A stretch of DNA of 64,000 nucleotides from Succinatimonas hippei YIT 12066 (lineage in GTDB: Bacteria > Pseudomonadota > Gammaproteobacteria > Enterobacterales > Succinivibrionaceae). Positions 48,886 to 57,578 of the stretch are shown piece after piece (positions within the stretch are counted from its first letter, which is position 1; the number at the start of each line of letters is the position of its first letter). The notes beneath the pieces are model-generated. The model had not been told where the DNA came from. It did no database searches and saw only the letters and a list, made by a program, of their open reading frames with translations. The translations under genes and the position numbers were made by a program. Location of the stretch: contig NZ_GL830988.1 of assembly GCF_000188195.1 (NCBI RefSeq), forward strand, positions 1 through 64,000, read 5' to 3'.

Positions 48886-50024
48886 ATGATGCAAGCTGAT
48901 TTGCTGTTTAAAAATGCTGAAATTTTCGATCCTGATACTTTAGAAATAAAACGCGGAGAGCTGGCCGTAACCGGCGGGATTATCAGCGGTAAAGGTGAAA
49001 AGCTTGACTGTCAGGCTAAAAAAGAAATTGATTTAAAGGGAAATATTTTAAGTCCGGGATTTATCGATCATCACTGCCATGTCTTTCCTGTAAGCTCGGT
49101 TTTAGGTATAAGCCCCGATCTCTTTTTCTCTTTAGGCTGTACTGCCGTAGTTGATGCCGGTAGCGCCGGTTTTGCTAATTTCAAAGCCTTTGCCAATGCC
49201 GCAGCCTATAACATGATGGATGTTTATGCTTATTTGAATGCAGCCTCTTACGGTCAGGTTATTTTGGATTGCCCGGAAGATTTTAGAAGCGTGAAAATTC
49301 ATGCTGATGCGATTAAGGAAGTTGTAAAGCAGTACCCCAATAGAATTCGCGGCATCAAGATGCGTTTTGATAAATCTTGTGCTCTTGATGAAGATAATAA
49401 ATCACTGCAATTTTGTGCAAACCTTGCTCATTCCCTTAATTTGCCTTTATGCGTACATGTCACCAATCACGGCAGTACTTTTGTCAAAATTTTAGATCCT
49501 CTTGAAAAAGGTGATGTTGTCTGCCATGTTTACCAGAATATGGGGCAGACAATTCTTGACGATAGCGGTAAAGTTCGCAAAGAACTTATTGATGCCCGAA
49601 ATCGCGGCGTGATTTTTGATGCTGCAGATGAATATGTTAATTTCTCTTTTGATGTTTTAAAGCCTGCTGTTGAACAAGGTTTTTGCCCTGACATTATTGC
49701 GTCAGATTTAACTACTCTTTCGGCTTTTAATAACCATGTTTACGGCTTGCCTTTGCAGATATCAAAATACCTTGCTTTAGGAATGGATCTGCCTAAAGTC
49801 TTAAATTGTGTGACTAAAGCTCCTGCTGAGGCTATAGGACTATATGGCAAATCGGATCGCTTAAGGTAGGTGCAAAAGCCGATCTCACAATCTGCAAGCT
49901 AGAAGATCATGACTTTACGTTTAAGTCATACGATCATGCTTTTGTTAAAGGTGAAAAGCTTATTAAAGTATTGGCTACTTTAAAGCACGGTGCATTGCGT
50001 TTTGCCTCGTTTGATTATTATTAG
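48886..50024 (+). pseudogene. Amidohydrolase/deacetylase with a C-terminal frameshift
   Basis: This metal-dependent amidohydrolase is of the amidohydrolase/deacetylase subfamily related to dihydroorotase. FIDHHCHVFP gives the metal-binding HxH, IRGIKMRFDKS marks the usual carboxylated-Lys region, CVHVTNHGS and VCHVYQNMG supply further His ligands, and DIIASDL the last Asp. The frame ends early at 49869 after LYGKSDRLR. One base missing from the A run at 49849-49851 explains it: the next frame continues GSLKVGAKADLTIC to a stop at 50022. The intact product would be about 379 aa. Start ATG 48886 follows AAGGA. Only the final beta-sandwich part is lost, so the enzyme might work or the indel may be an assembly error. 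Confidence 0.8.
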
Positions 50025-50127
50025 AAGAAATTACTTATAGTTACGTTTTGATTAAGTGATAATTTAGCATTACTTAATATGCGATTTAGCTATTAAGTAA
50101 TGCTATTTTCATATTAGAAGTGCAATG

Positions 50128-50457
50128 TTAAGGTTGAGGGCATAGTTTAAGTCCCACAACACCGATAACGCATAGACATATGAAGAATACTTGATACAAA
50201 TTAATTTTTTCGTTAAACAGGAAAATTCCGGCAATAATGATCCCGACCGTACCGAGGGCGGTCCAAACAGCATATGTAAGACCGGCGGGAAGATAGCGCA
50301 TTATATGGGCAAGTAAGGCCATATTAATTAGACTAAAAATGATTGGAATTGCTATAAAAAAGCGATTGAATGAAAAATACGATAGAGCTTTTAAACTGCA
50401 GCCCCAAGAGATTTCTGTTAATACGGCGATGATAAGCAAGCCCCAGGCAAGTAGCAT
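50128..50457 (-). CDS. Small multidrug resistance (SMR) transporter
   Basis: This 109 aa protein has four transmembrane helices, the layout of the SMR family of proton-coupled exporters. The essential Glu is in helix 1 (IAVLTEISWGCSLK, about residue 16). WTALGTVGIII in helix 3 is the typical GG-type dimer region. Gdx (guanidinium) and EmrE (drug cation) types are hard to tell apart from sequence alone. I see no convincing guanidine riboswitch upstream. It is the only intact gene between 48.9 and 53.2 kb. Confidence 0.88.
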   Translation of the reverse strand: MLLAWGLLIIAVLTEISWGCSLKALSYFSFNRFFIAIPIIFSLINMALLAHIMRYLPAGLTYAVWTALGTVGIIIAGIFLFNEKINLYQVFFICLCVIGVVGLKLCPQP

Positions 50458-50615
50458 AATACAATCCTTTAGGGCTCATATTAGTGAAGATTCAAAAGTT
50501 ATGGAAACCCTTAGATAACCTTCAAATCGTTTTTTGCTAATTGTACTTGTTTTAACCGCTAAGTCAATCTATTTAAAGAATAAGGTAAACTCTTAAAAAG
50601 ACTAAGGAGTATTTC

Positions 50616-52298
50616 ATGATTGATTTAACCAAACTGCCTTTAAGCATTACTTCATTTAGTCAGTTTGCTGCAAATTCGATGATCTACGTTGATAAAACGG
50701 ATTTAGTGGCAAATCTTGCTCGTTTTAGAAATCCGTTTTTTTTATCCCGTCCGCGCAGATTTGGTAAATCGACATTAGTAAGCACTTTTCATGAGCTGTT
50801 CTCAAACGGTCTTGATAAGTTTCAGAGACTTAAGATTGCCACTGAAAATTTATGGAATGATAAAACCTATAAAGTAATTCATCTTGATTTATCTAAAATC
50901 AAGGAGCAAAGCGGTGATGTTACTTTTAATGAATCATTTTTGCAGCAGCTTGACGATGCATTTAGTCACAGCGGCTATGAAAATATATTAAATGAAAAGA
51001 TAAAGACTCCGGCCAGATATTTGGATATAAGATTCAATCAAAAAGATATTACCAATCTGGTTTTGCTTATTGACGAGTATGACGCCCCTTTAACCGCGGT
51101 GATGGGAGATAAAGAGGAGTTTGAAGTACGAAGAAGAGTATTGTCCAACTTCTTCTCCACGATAAAAGCCTATTCAGGCAAATTTCGCTTTATTTTTATC
51201 ACTGGAGTAACGCGTAATTTCAATGATTCGATATTCTCTTCATTTAACATATCTTGAAGATATCAGCTTTAATCCTACTTATGGTGCTCTTGTCGGGTAT
51301 ACGCAGGAAGAGCTTGAGCATTATTTTAAAGATTATCTTGAAAACGCGGTAACGGAGCTTAATGAGGATTTAGGTGAAGATAAATATACCTATGATTCAT
51401 TAATTGAAGCTCTAAAATTAAATTATGACGGTTACTCTTTTGATGAAAGGGGCCGTAATCATGTTTATAACCCCTGGTCGATATTGAACTTTTTAAGCGA
51501 GCTGCAGCGGGGTTTTAAACCTTATTGGCTTGAGACGGGCGGAGCGAAGCCGTCGCTTTTAGTAAATTATCTAAATACTTTTATTGATAAAAAAGTAAAG
51601 AAGACCGAGCTTGTTGATTATTTAAATCTTGAGTTTATACAAAGAACCAACACCGCGGCATTATCTCCCACGATAACCAGTATCGAGGATGAGAACTTTC
51701 CTTTCTTTGCCATTCTGTATCAGGCAGGGTATTTCACGATAAAAGATACGGGGATTAATTATCTTGAAGTGGGACTTCCCAATCTTGAGGTAAAAAAGGC
51801 GTTTGCCGAGCTTATCGTCGACAATTTAACGAATAAAACCGCATCGCAATTAAGTGATTGCTACGGTTTAAAGATAAAGGCGGCCTTGGCTGCGGGAGAT
51901 TTTTCTGCGCTCAAGGATGAGTTCAACAAAATCTTAAACGAGTTTTCCTATGAAAGCGTAGTGAGCTTTAAAGAACCGCTTTTCGAGATGTTTACAAGGT
52001 GATGCTGCAGCTTATAGGCTTTAATACTTATACTGAGTATCAGACGGCGCTGGGCAGAAGAGACTTATGTTTTGAAAATGACAGAAGACTTTATATCTGT
52101 GAGTTTAAAGTCATAGGCAAGGCAGATAATGTCCGAGAAAAACTTGAGGAAGCCAAAGCGCAAATCAGAGAAAAGAGATACGGATTAAGACTTACAAACA
52201 AAGAAGTGATCACGCTTGCAATTGTCATCATCAATGAAAACAAGGATGAGACGTTCGGACCTGTGCGTGAAGTGGCGGCAATTGAGGAAGTGGGTTAA
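50616..52298 (+). pseudogene. AAA-ATPase/PD-(D/E)XK family gene with two frameshifts (copy 2)
   Basis: This nearly full-length family member would give about 560 aa. The N-terminal ATPase-like domain has RFGKST (48-53) and LLIDEYDAPL (about residue 150); the C-terminus is the PD-(D/E)XK part (LYICEFKVIGK, then QIREKRYG). The reading frame breaks twice. Near 51243-51255 an extra base disrupts TTTAACAATCTT-like sequence, so the first frame ends NIS. Near 51980-51983 one T is missing from a T run, so the second frame ends EMFTR just before VMLQLIGFN. No residues are missing otherwise. The start follows CTAAGGAG. It is the probable sister of the remnant at 78-784. Confidence 0.85.
52170..52219 (+). 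repeat. 50-bp direct repeat, identical to 647-696
   Basis: These 50 bases are identical to 647-696 and lie in the same nuclease segment of the second copy. They are in the same orientation as the first copy. Confidence 0.9.
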
Positions 52299-53160
52299 AT
52301 ATAGAAACAAACTACTGACAGCGTCATTAATAAAGAAAGTGTAACTTTAGTTTGCCATTTGGTTTTGTGATCGATAATCTGATCTTTAAAGAACATCATA
52401 ACGATTACGATACCGAAGGCCCCGCGTAATGATTGAATGATGTTTCCCGAGACGACACCGCTTAAATTAAAGGCAATTACCATTAAAGTTGATGAAACGA
52501 TCCAAGTTATAGCTACATATTTACAGTTATACATGTCGTTTAATTTGACTTTTTTGATAAAAGCACAGGGGATAAAGAAGACAAGTGCGGCAATATAGTT
52601 GTAAATATTAAGAATAATCGCCTGCTCTATAGGCGGTGCTTTAAAAGTTTTGGCAAGTGTTACTGTTGCGATATCAGCTAGAACATAGCAAAAACAGGCG
52701 GCGAAGATAAAAATTAAAGCTCTAATTCTTATTTGACCTGAAAGAGAGGAGAAGACCCACGATAACAACAAAATCGCGGTAATGGCAAAATATTGGTGCA
52801 GTTCAAAACTGTCGTGAAATAAAATCAATGATATTGCGGTCAGAATAGGTATCTTTAATACCAAAAGAGGAGAAACGATTGACGCGTCGCTTGAGCGCAG
52901 TGCCATAATCATAAAATATTGCGCCATTAAAAACGGAATGTTGATTTCTAACAGACCGAGAATAATCCGCCATTCAAAAATTCGTAATACTTAAAGAAAA
53001 TAAACGGCCAGAAAACGATAAACGCTATCGCAAGTTGCTCGGCGATAAGCATTCTAAAACCGTAGATATGATAAGTATCCTGACAACTTTTGGTTATCGC
53101 GTAGTTAAGTCCTTGTAAAACTGCTGCAATGATACTTGATATAACGCCGATTAAAAACAT
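52295..53160 (-). pseudogene. EamA/DMT-family permease with a frameshift
   Basis: This is a drug/metabolite transporter-type membrane protein with about ten hydrophobic helices if the two frames are joined. The first part (MFLIGVISSIIAAVLQGLNY to KYYEF) leaves frame at a run of five As (minus-strand Ts) at 52976-52980; adding one T gives FFEWRIILGLLEINIPFLMAQY and rejoins the second part (MAQYFMIMALRSSDASIVSPL to the end). The intact length would be about 288 aa. The start is probably the ATG at 53160, although an upstream TTG extends the frame to 53199. Its stop overlaps that of the preceding gene by a few bases. Substrate unknown. Confidence 0.75.
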
Positions 53161-53325
53161 ACTTGATGCCCGTTTAAAATATAGCGCTATTATAGACAAA
53201 AGAAAGAACTTAGCTTATTTAAGCTTTACGGTTCAAATTAAATTTATTTAAAAACTGTAAATTTTTAAAAAGAAAAAGAATTTTTTCTTATATCTTAAAC
53301 TTAAATAAAGATAGTTGTTAAAATA

Positions 53326-53343
53326 ATTGAACAATTGCTCAAT
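53326..53343. promoter_or_regulatory. Putative ArsR/SmtB-type operator
   Basis: The 18-base dyad ATTGAACAATTGCTCAAT has one mismatched pair and is centred about 35 bp before the ArsR start codon. Its TGAAC...-type half-sites resemble operators of SmtB/ArsR repressors. Autoregulation of the ArsR-desulfurase unit is the simplest reading. Confidence 0.6.
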
Positions 53344-53368
53344 ATATTTTGTGCTTAACAAAGAGATT

Positions 53369-53716
53369 ATGAAGATGAAGGAAAAAGAAAACAGTCGTGA
53401 AGAACTTATTGAAAGCGTTAAGTCGCAGATGCTCGCTCCTGACGACGTGGATGTTACCGCAGAGTTTTTTAAGGCATTAGCCGATCCTACAAGAATTAAT
53501 ATAGTAAATGCGCTGCAGATCCATGAATGGCTGTGCGTTACCGATCTTGCTGAAATTTTAGGAATGACCAAATCAGCTGTGTCTCATCAGTTATGCTATT
53601 TACGCTTAAATAATCTTGTGATGGTAAAACGAGAAGGACAGCGGGTTTATTATGCTTTATGCGATGAACACGTAGAAAAAGTTTTTGAAATGGCGATTTC
53701 TCATATTAAGGAATAA
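53369..53716 (+). CDS. ArsR/SmtB-family metal-responsive regulator
   Basis: This 115 aa winged-helix repressor has LADPTRINIVNAL (helix 2) and CVTDLAEILGMTKSAVSHQL (DNA-reading helices, with Cys56 where SmtB-type proteins carry the ELCV motif). The last helix has Asp99, His101, His112 and Glu115 in the exact D-x-H-(10)-H-x2-E spacing of the SmtB alpha-5 zinc site. It therefore probably senses zinc, cobalt or cadmium. I start at the ATG at 53369 after AAAGAG; a longer frame to 53327 lies inside the operator. It stops 4 bp before the desulfurase gene, in the position iscR has in E. coli. Confidence 0.85.
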   Translation: MKMKEKENSREELIESVKSQMLAPDDVDVTAEFFKALADPTRINIVNALQIHEWLCVTDLAEILGMTKSAVSHQLCYLRLNNLVMVKREGQRVYYALCDEHVEKVFEMAISHIKE

Positions 53717-53720
53717 AAAA

Positions 53721-54911
53721 ATGAATCGTCCTGTGTACATGGATTATGCTGCGGCAACGCCGCTTGATCCTCGAGTTGTAAAAGTGATGGTGGATTGCCT
53801 GACGCTTGAAGGATCATTTGCCAATCCCTCCTCTAAAGATCATGTGTTCGGTTGGGAGGCTGCTGAAGTTGTTGAAAACGCTAGAGAGCAAGTGGCAAAT
53901 TTAGTCGGATGCTCTCCTCTTGAGATTACTTTTACTTCAGGAGCGACCGAAAGTAATAATCTTGCCGTTATCGGTCTTGCCCGCGGTCTTAGGCATAAAG
54001 GAGATCCGCGCCGCCACATCGTGACTTCTATGGTTGAACATAAAGCGGTGCTGGAGGGATGCGAGTATCTTGAAAAATATGAAGGTTACAAAGTTTCTTA
54101 TATAAAACCGCACCAGGACGGGAGCATTGATCCTGAGCTTTTAGCTTCATATCTTACAGAAGATACGTTTTTGGTTTCTATCTGTCACGGTAACAGCGTA
54201 CTCGGTACGGTAAACGATATTCATGCCCTTGCTTCGTTATGTCGGGCAAAAGGGATCTTTTTTCATACCGATTGTGCGCAGACTGCAGGATGGGAAAAAA
54301 CGGATTTTGCTAATTCCGCAATTTCCATGGCTTCGCTTACACCTGAAAAAATATACGGACCCAAAGGTGTCGGAGCTTTATATATAAAACGTGAGGCAAA
54401 TGTTCCAGTCGAAGCTTTAATTTACGGCGGTGGTCAGGAAAAGGGGTTGCGCGGCGGTACTGTAGCGACGCATCAGGTTGCTGCTATGGGTAAAGCTTTT
54501 GAAATAATGGCAAAAGATGCAAAAAAGGATAAAGAACGCATTTTGCAGCTGCGTGAATATTTAGTTAATGAAATTAAAACCATAGACGGAGCGGTTATTA
54601 ACGGCAGCAGCACCAGGCATTTACCCGGCATCATTTCTGCAAGCTTTGCCGGAATTGACGGGCGAATGCTGCTTCCGTCCTTGTCGGGAATTGCCGCATC
54701 AACAGGATCTGCCTGTTCTTCGGCAGAGCTAAAACCTTCTTACGTGTTAAAGGCGATAGGTCATAGTGATGAGCTTGCCAGAGCTTCAATCCGTTTATCA
54801 CTGGGACGCTTTACTACCGAACAAGAGGTTAAACAGGCAGCAGACGAGCTTAAGACCAAGGTGGCTGCATTACAAGCTTCAGGCAGTATGTGGCAGGTAA
54901 GGAAAGATTAA
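53721..54911 (+). CDS. iscS: IscS-like cysteine desulfurase
   Basis: This PLP enzyme (396 aa) removes sulfur from cysteine for Fe-S clusters and tRNA thiolation. Found in place are MDYAAATPLDP, His107 (VEHKAV), Asp184 and Gln187 (TDCAQ), the Schiff-base Lys210 in EKIYGPKG, and the catalytic Cys332 in STGSACSSAELKP. The residue before Lys210 is Glu instead of the nearly invariant His. ATG at 53721 has AAGGA upstream; a longer frame to 53685 overlaps the regulator. iscU, iscA, hscB, hscA and fdx are all absent; pepB follows 15 bp later. NifS is an alternative name, but synteny with pepB favours IscS. Confidence 0.85.
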   Translation: MNRPVYMDYAAATPLDPRVVKVMVDCLTLEGSFANPSSKDHVFGWEAAEVVENAREQVANLVGCSPLEITFTSGATESNNLAVIGLARGLRHKGDPRRHIVTSMVEHKAVLEGCEYLEKYEGYKVSYIKPHQDGSIDPELLASYLTEDTFLVSICHGNSVLGTVNDIHALASLCRAKGIFFHTDCAQTAGWEKTDFANSAISMASLTPEKIYGPKGVGALYIKREANVPVEALIYGGGQEKGLRGGTVATHQVAAMGKAFEIMAKDAKKDKERILQLREYLVNEIKTIDGAVINGSSTRHLPGIISASFAGIDGRMLLPSLSGIAASTGSACSSAELKPSYVLKAIGHSDELARASIRLSLGRFTTEQEVKQAADELKTKVAALQASGSMWQVRKD

Positions 54912-54926
54912 TTAAGGAAAGAAAAA

Positions 54927-56267
54927 ATGCCGAAAATTAAAGTAAGTTCAGTAAAGAATGTTAATGCGGATGAGTTTATTTATGTAAAGCTTAAAGACGG
55001 AGATGCTCCTAAGCCTTTTAATAAGAAGGCAAAGCTTATTCCCGAAGGCAAAAACAGCGTAAGCCTCATGGTGAATAAGGAGAACTTCAGGTTTTATCAG
55101 GAAGCAGGTCGCAGTCTTTGTAATCTTGGAATTAATAATGCATTAATTGACAGCGGTGATATCCCTTTGTCCGTGCTTGATGCCGTATGGATGATTCAGG
55201 GAATGTACGACGGTAAATCGGATATAAATATCGCCTTTGCACTTTTGAAAAAAGATTGTGATAAAGTCGCCGGAATTTCCGATTTAATTATTGATTTTCG
55301 AGAACTGGCCGACTCTGACTCCAAGACGACTACGCCTGAGTCGTTAGTCAAAGAGGTATTTTCTAAAGTAAAGAAAGCGGCGGATAAAAAAGGCGGGGAG
55401 GCAACGCTTAAATTAATTAAAAAAGGGCACAAGGATTATCACGAATGTGTCGGACTGCAGGCTGTCGGGCGCGGCAGTGATAATTTGCCGTGTCTTGGTA
55501 TAATCGATTATTTCCCTGACGGGAAAAAGGACGGGGACATTGATATTTCGCTTGTGGGCAAGGGCATTACCTTTGACTCAGGCGGATACGATATTAAGCC
55601 TCCTTCATACATGTCATCCATGCATTCTGATAAGTCCGGCGCCGTATATTTAGGCGGTGCTCTGACCTTGGCTATTTTGCAGGGACTTAAAAAGCGCGTT
55701 CGTCTTTATTTATGCTGTGCTGAAAATATGCTGTCAGGCAAATCAATGCTGCCGGGCGACATAATTTCTTATCCGAACGGCGTTAAAGTTGAAATCGGCA
55801 ATACTGATGCCGAGGGACGTTTGGTGCTTGCCGACGGTTTGATTCATGCCTGCAAAGCAAAGAGTAAATTTATTCTTGATGCCGCAACTTTAACCGGTGC
55901 CGCAAAAATTGCAATAGGGCGTGATATGTGCGCGGCTTTTACTCCGTCAAATGAACTTCCTTTAGATTTACAGCACGCGTTTAAAGACTCGATGGAAGAA
56001 TTGTGGCTCTTGCCGATGCGTCCTTACTTCAAGCGCTTTATTTTAAGTAAGCGGGCAGACATTTCAAATGCTGGTACAGGTGATGGGAATCCAGGTGCAA
56101 GCTCTGCTGCCGAGTTCTTGCATTGCTTTGTAGAAAAGGATATTCCGTGGGTACATCTTGATTTGGCCTGTGCATATCAAAAAGAAGGCTCTGCTTTTTA
56201 TGCTCCGGGCGCCACCGGCGCCACTATCTTGGCATTAGCGCAGTTTTTAAGCGGCAAGAAATATTAG
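54927..56267 (+). CDS. pepB: Peptidase B-like leucyl aminopeptidase
   Basis: This M17 aminopeptidase removes N-terminal residues, with two metals per active site. The 446 aa protein has GKGITFDSGGYDIKPPS with the metal-binding Lys and Asp, MHSDKSG, and NTDAEGRLVLADGL with the Asp-Glu pair and catalytic Arg. The segment LYLCCAENM and the overall length match E. coli PepB (427 aa) better than PepA (503 aa). It keeps the place pepB has at the end of the isc region in E. coli, with 15 bp from the desulfurase, supporting a shared transcript. Confidence 0.92.
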   Translation: MPKIKVSSVKNVNADEFIYVKLKDGDAPKPFNKKAKLIPEGKNSVSLMVNKENFRFYQEAGRSLCNLGINNALIDSGDIPLSVLDAVWMIQGMYDGKSDINIAFALLKKDCDKVAGISDLIIDFRELADSDSKTTTPESLVKEVFSKVKKAADKKGGEATLKLIKKGHKDYHECVGLQAVGRGSDNLPCLGIIDYFPDGKKDGDIDISLVGKGITFDSGGYDIKPPSYMSSMHSDKSGAVYLGGALTLAILQGLKKRVRLYLCCAENMLSGKSMLPGDIISYPNGVKVEIGNTDAEGRLVLADGLIHACKAKSKFILDAATLTGAAKIAIGRDMCAAFTPSNELPLDLQHAFKDSMEELWLLPMRPYFKRFILSKRADISNAGTGDGNPGASSAAEFLHCFVEKDIPWVHLDLACAYQKEGSAFYAPGATGATILALAQFLSGKKY

Positions 56268-56275
56268 GAGTGTAT

Positions 56276-56683
56276 ATGAAATTAGCAGGAGTTTTAGCAA
56301 TAGCTTCCGTGTTTGTTTTCAGCTTTACTGCTGTTGCTGATGAGGAGTTATCTCCGGGCTATAATGCCTGTATGTCGGCATCAGGAGGTGTTACCGTTCA
56401 AATGCGTAAATGTCAAAATGATGCTTTTATTTATTTGGACGGCAAGCTTAACAAGATTTACAAGCAGGCAATGCTGTCTTGCAATGATGAAGGCGATTCT
56501 AAGGCTTGCAAGAATACTATATTAAAAATGCAGCGCGCCTGGATAAAGTATAAGGAAGCTACTGTTGATTATTTATTTATGGCATTGGGCGACGGCACTT
56601 TAACCCCGGTAGTTGTTGATGATTTTGTTAATCAGACGACAAAAGAGCAGGTAAAAAAACTTGAGCTGATGCTAAACAGGTAA
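56276..56683 (+). CDS. LprI/DUF1311-type exported protein
   Basis: This small exported protein of 135 aa has a signal peptide (MKLAGVLAIASVFVFSF, cleaved near AVA-DE). The mature part has four Cys residues (YNACM, MRKCQ, LSCND, KACKN), likely forming two disulfides, and the family pattern LNKIYKQAM...MQRAWIKYKEA. The family includes LprI, a lysozyme inhibitor, but many members have no tested role. The ATG at 56276 follows AGGAG. It sits between pepB and cobB and may be part of their transcript. Confidence 0.8.
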   Translation: MKLAGVLAIASVFVFSFTAVADEELSPGYNACMSASGGVTVQMRKCQNDAFIYLDGKLNKIYKQAMLSCNDEGDSKACKNTILKMQRAWIKYKEATVDYLFMALGDGTLTPVVVDDFVNQTTKEQVKKLELMLNR

Positions 56684-56692
56684 GAAATAAGC

Positions 56693-57421
56693 ATGAGATA
56701 TCAAAACATAGTTATTTTGACGGGAGCCGGAGTTTCAGCAGAGTCCGGAATTCCCGTGTTTCGCTCTGAGGACGGGTTGTGGGAACATCACAATGTTGAA
56801 GATGTCGCAACCTATGAAGGTTTTCTGCGCAATAAGACTTTAGTGCATGAGTTTTATAACAAAATGCGACTTTCATTGCCGACCAAAAAGCCAAATGCGG
56901 CGCATAAAGCGATAGCGCATTTACAGACAGAGTGGCAAAAACAAGGAGGGGAAGTTTTTCTTGTTACGCAGAATATTGATGATTTGCATGAAAGAGCCGG
57001 AAGTAAGCAAGTTTGTCATATGCACGGTGAACTTTTAAAAATGCTGTGTGAAAACTGTCATTCTTCTTTTCCTTTTTCAGGGGCAAGTTCGGTTAAAAGC
57101 GAGTGTCCTTATTGTAAGCATCAGTCTTTACGTCCTGACATCGTATGGTTCGGTGAGATGCCGTATGATATGGATGAAATTTACGCAAAGCTTGTAAAGT
57201 GCGAGTTGTTTTTAGCTGTCGGTACGTCAGGAGTGGTTTATCCAGCGGCGGGTTTTTGTCAGATAGCTGCAGGAGCCGGTGCCGTATGTGTTGAGTTTAA
57301 TCTTGAGAAAAGCTTGACCGCTTCAAATTTTACTTACGGAATTTACGGTAAAGCCGGAGAAACCGTAAGCAAGTTTACCGAGTATCTTTTAGGAACCGGA
57401 AAACTCCTTAACTTTAATTAA
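56693..57421 (+). CDS. cobB: NAD-dependent protein deacylase (sirtuin CobB)
   Basis: CobB removes acetyl, succinyl and other acyl groups from lysines using NAD+. The 242 aa protein has TGAGVSAESGIPVFR (10-24), TQNIDDLHERAG and the catalytic His111 (MHGE). The zinc Cys residues are C119, C122, C138 and C141. The acyl-pocket motif is FYNKMR: Tyr55 is kept, but the position of Arg95 in E. coli CobB is Met58, with Arg59 next. Activity on succinyl-lysine may therefore differ. A strong terminator follows. Confidence 0.93.
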   Translation: MRYQNIVILTGAGVSAESGIPVFRSEDGLWEHHNVEDVATYEGFLRNKTLVHEFYNKMRLSLPTKKPNAAHKAIAHLQTEWQKQGGEVFLVTQNIDDLHERAGSKQVCHMHGELLKMLCENCHSSFPFSGASSVKSECPYCKHQSLRPDIVWFGEMPYDMDEIYAKLVKCELFLAVGTSGVVYPAAGFCQIAAGAGAVCVEFNLEKSLTASNFTYGIYGKAGETVSKFTEYLLGTGKLLNFN

Positions 57422-57435
57422 AAATTTTTAAACTT

Positions 57436-57463
57436 TCACGCATTGCGCTGCGTGAGGTTTTTA
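57436..57463 (+). terminator. Intrinsic terminator after cobB
   Basis: TCACGCA and TGCGTGA form a 7-bp stem with a 6-base loop, followed by GGTTTTT. Confidence 0.8.
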
Positions 57464-57578
57464 AGTTTAAACAGCTCTTGTCTTTGCGGATATCCCGTTA
57501 AAGAAAAACATACGATCCTGCTATAATGTATTATTTAAATTTTTAAGAAAAATCTATATTTTTTGAGTACTTGTTTAA

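Noticed and set aside
50458-50615. Guanidine riboswitch upstream of the SMR gene
   Set aside because: An AGGGTTT/GAGCCCT pairing is possible, but none of the conserved loops of known guanidine riboswitches can be recognised.
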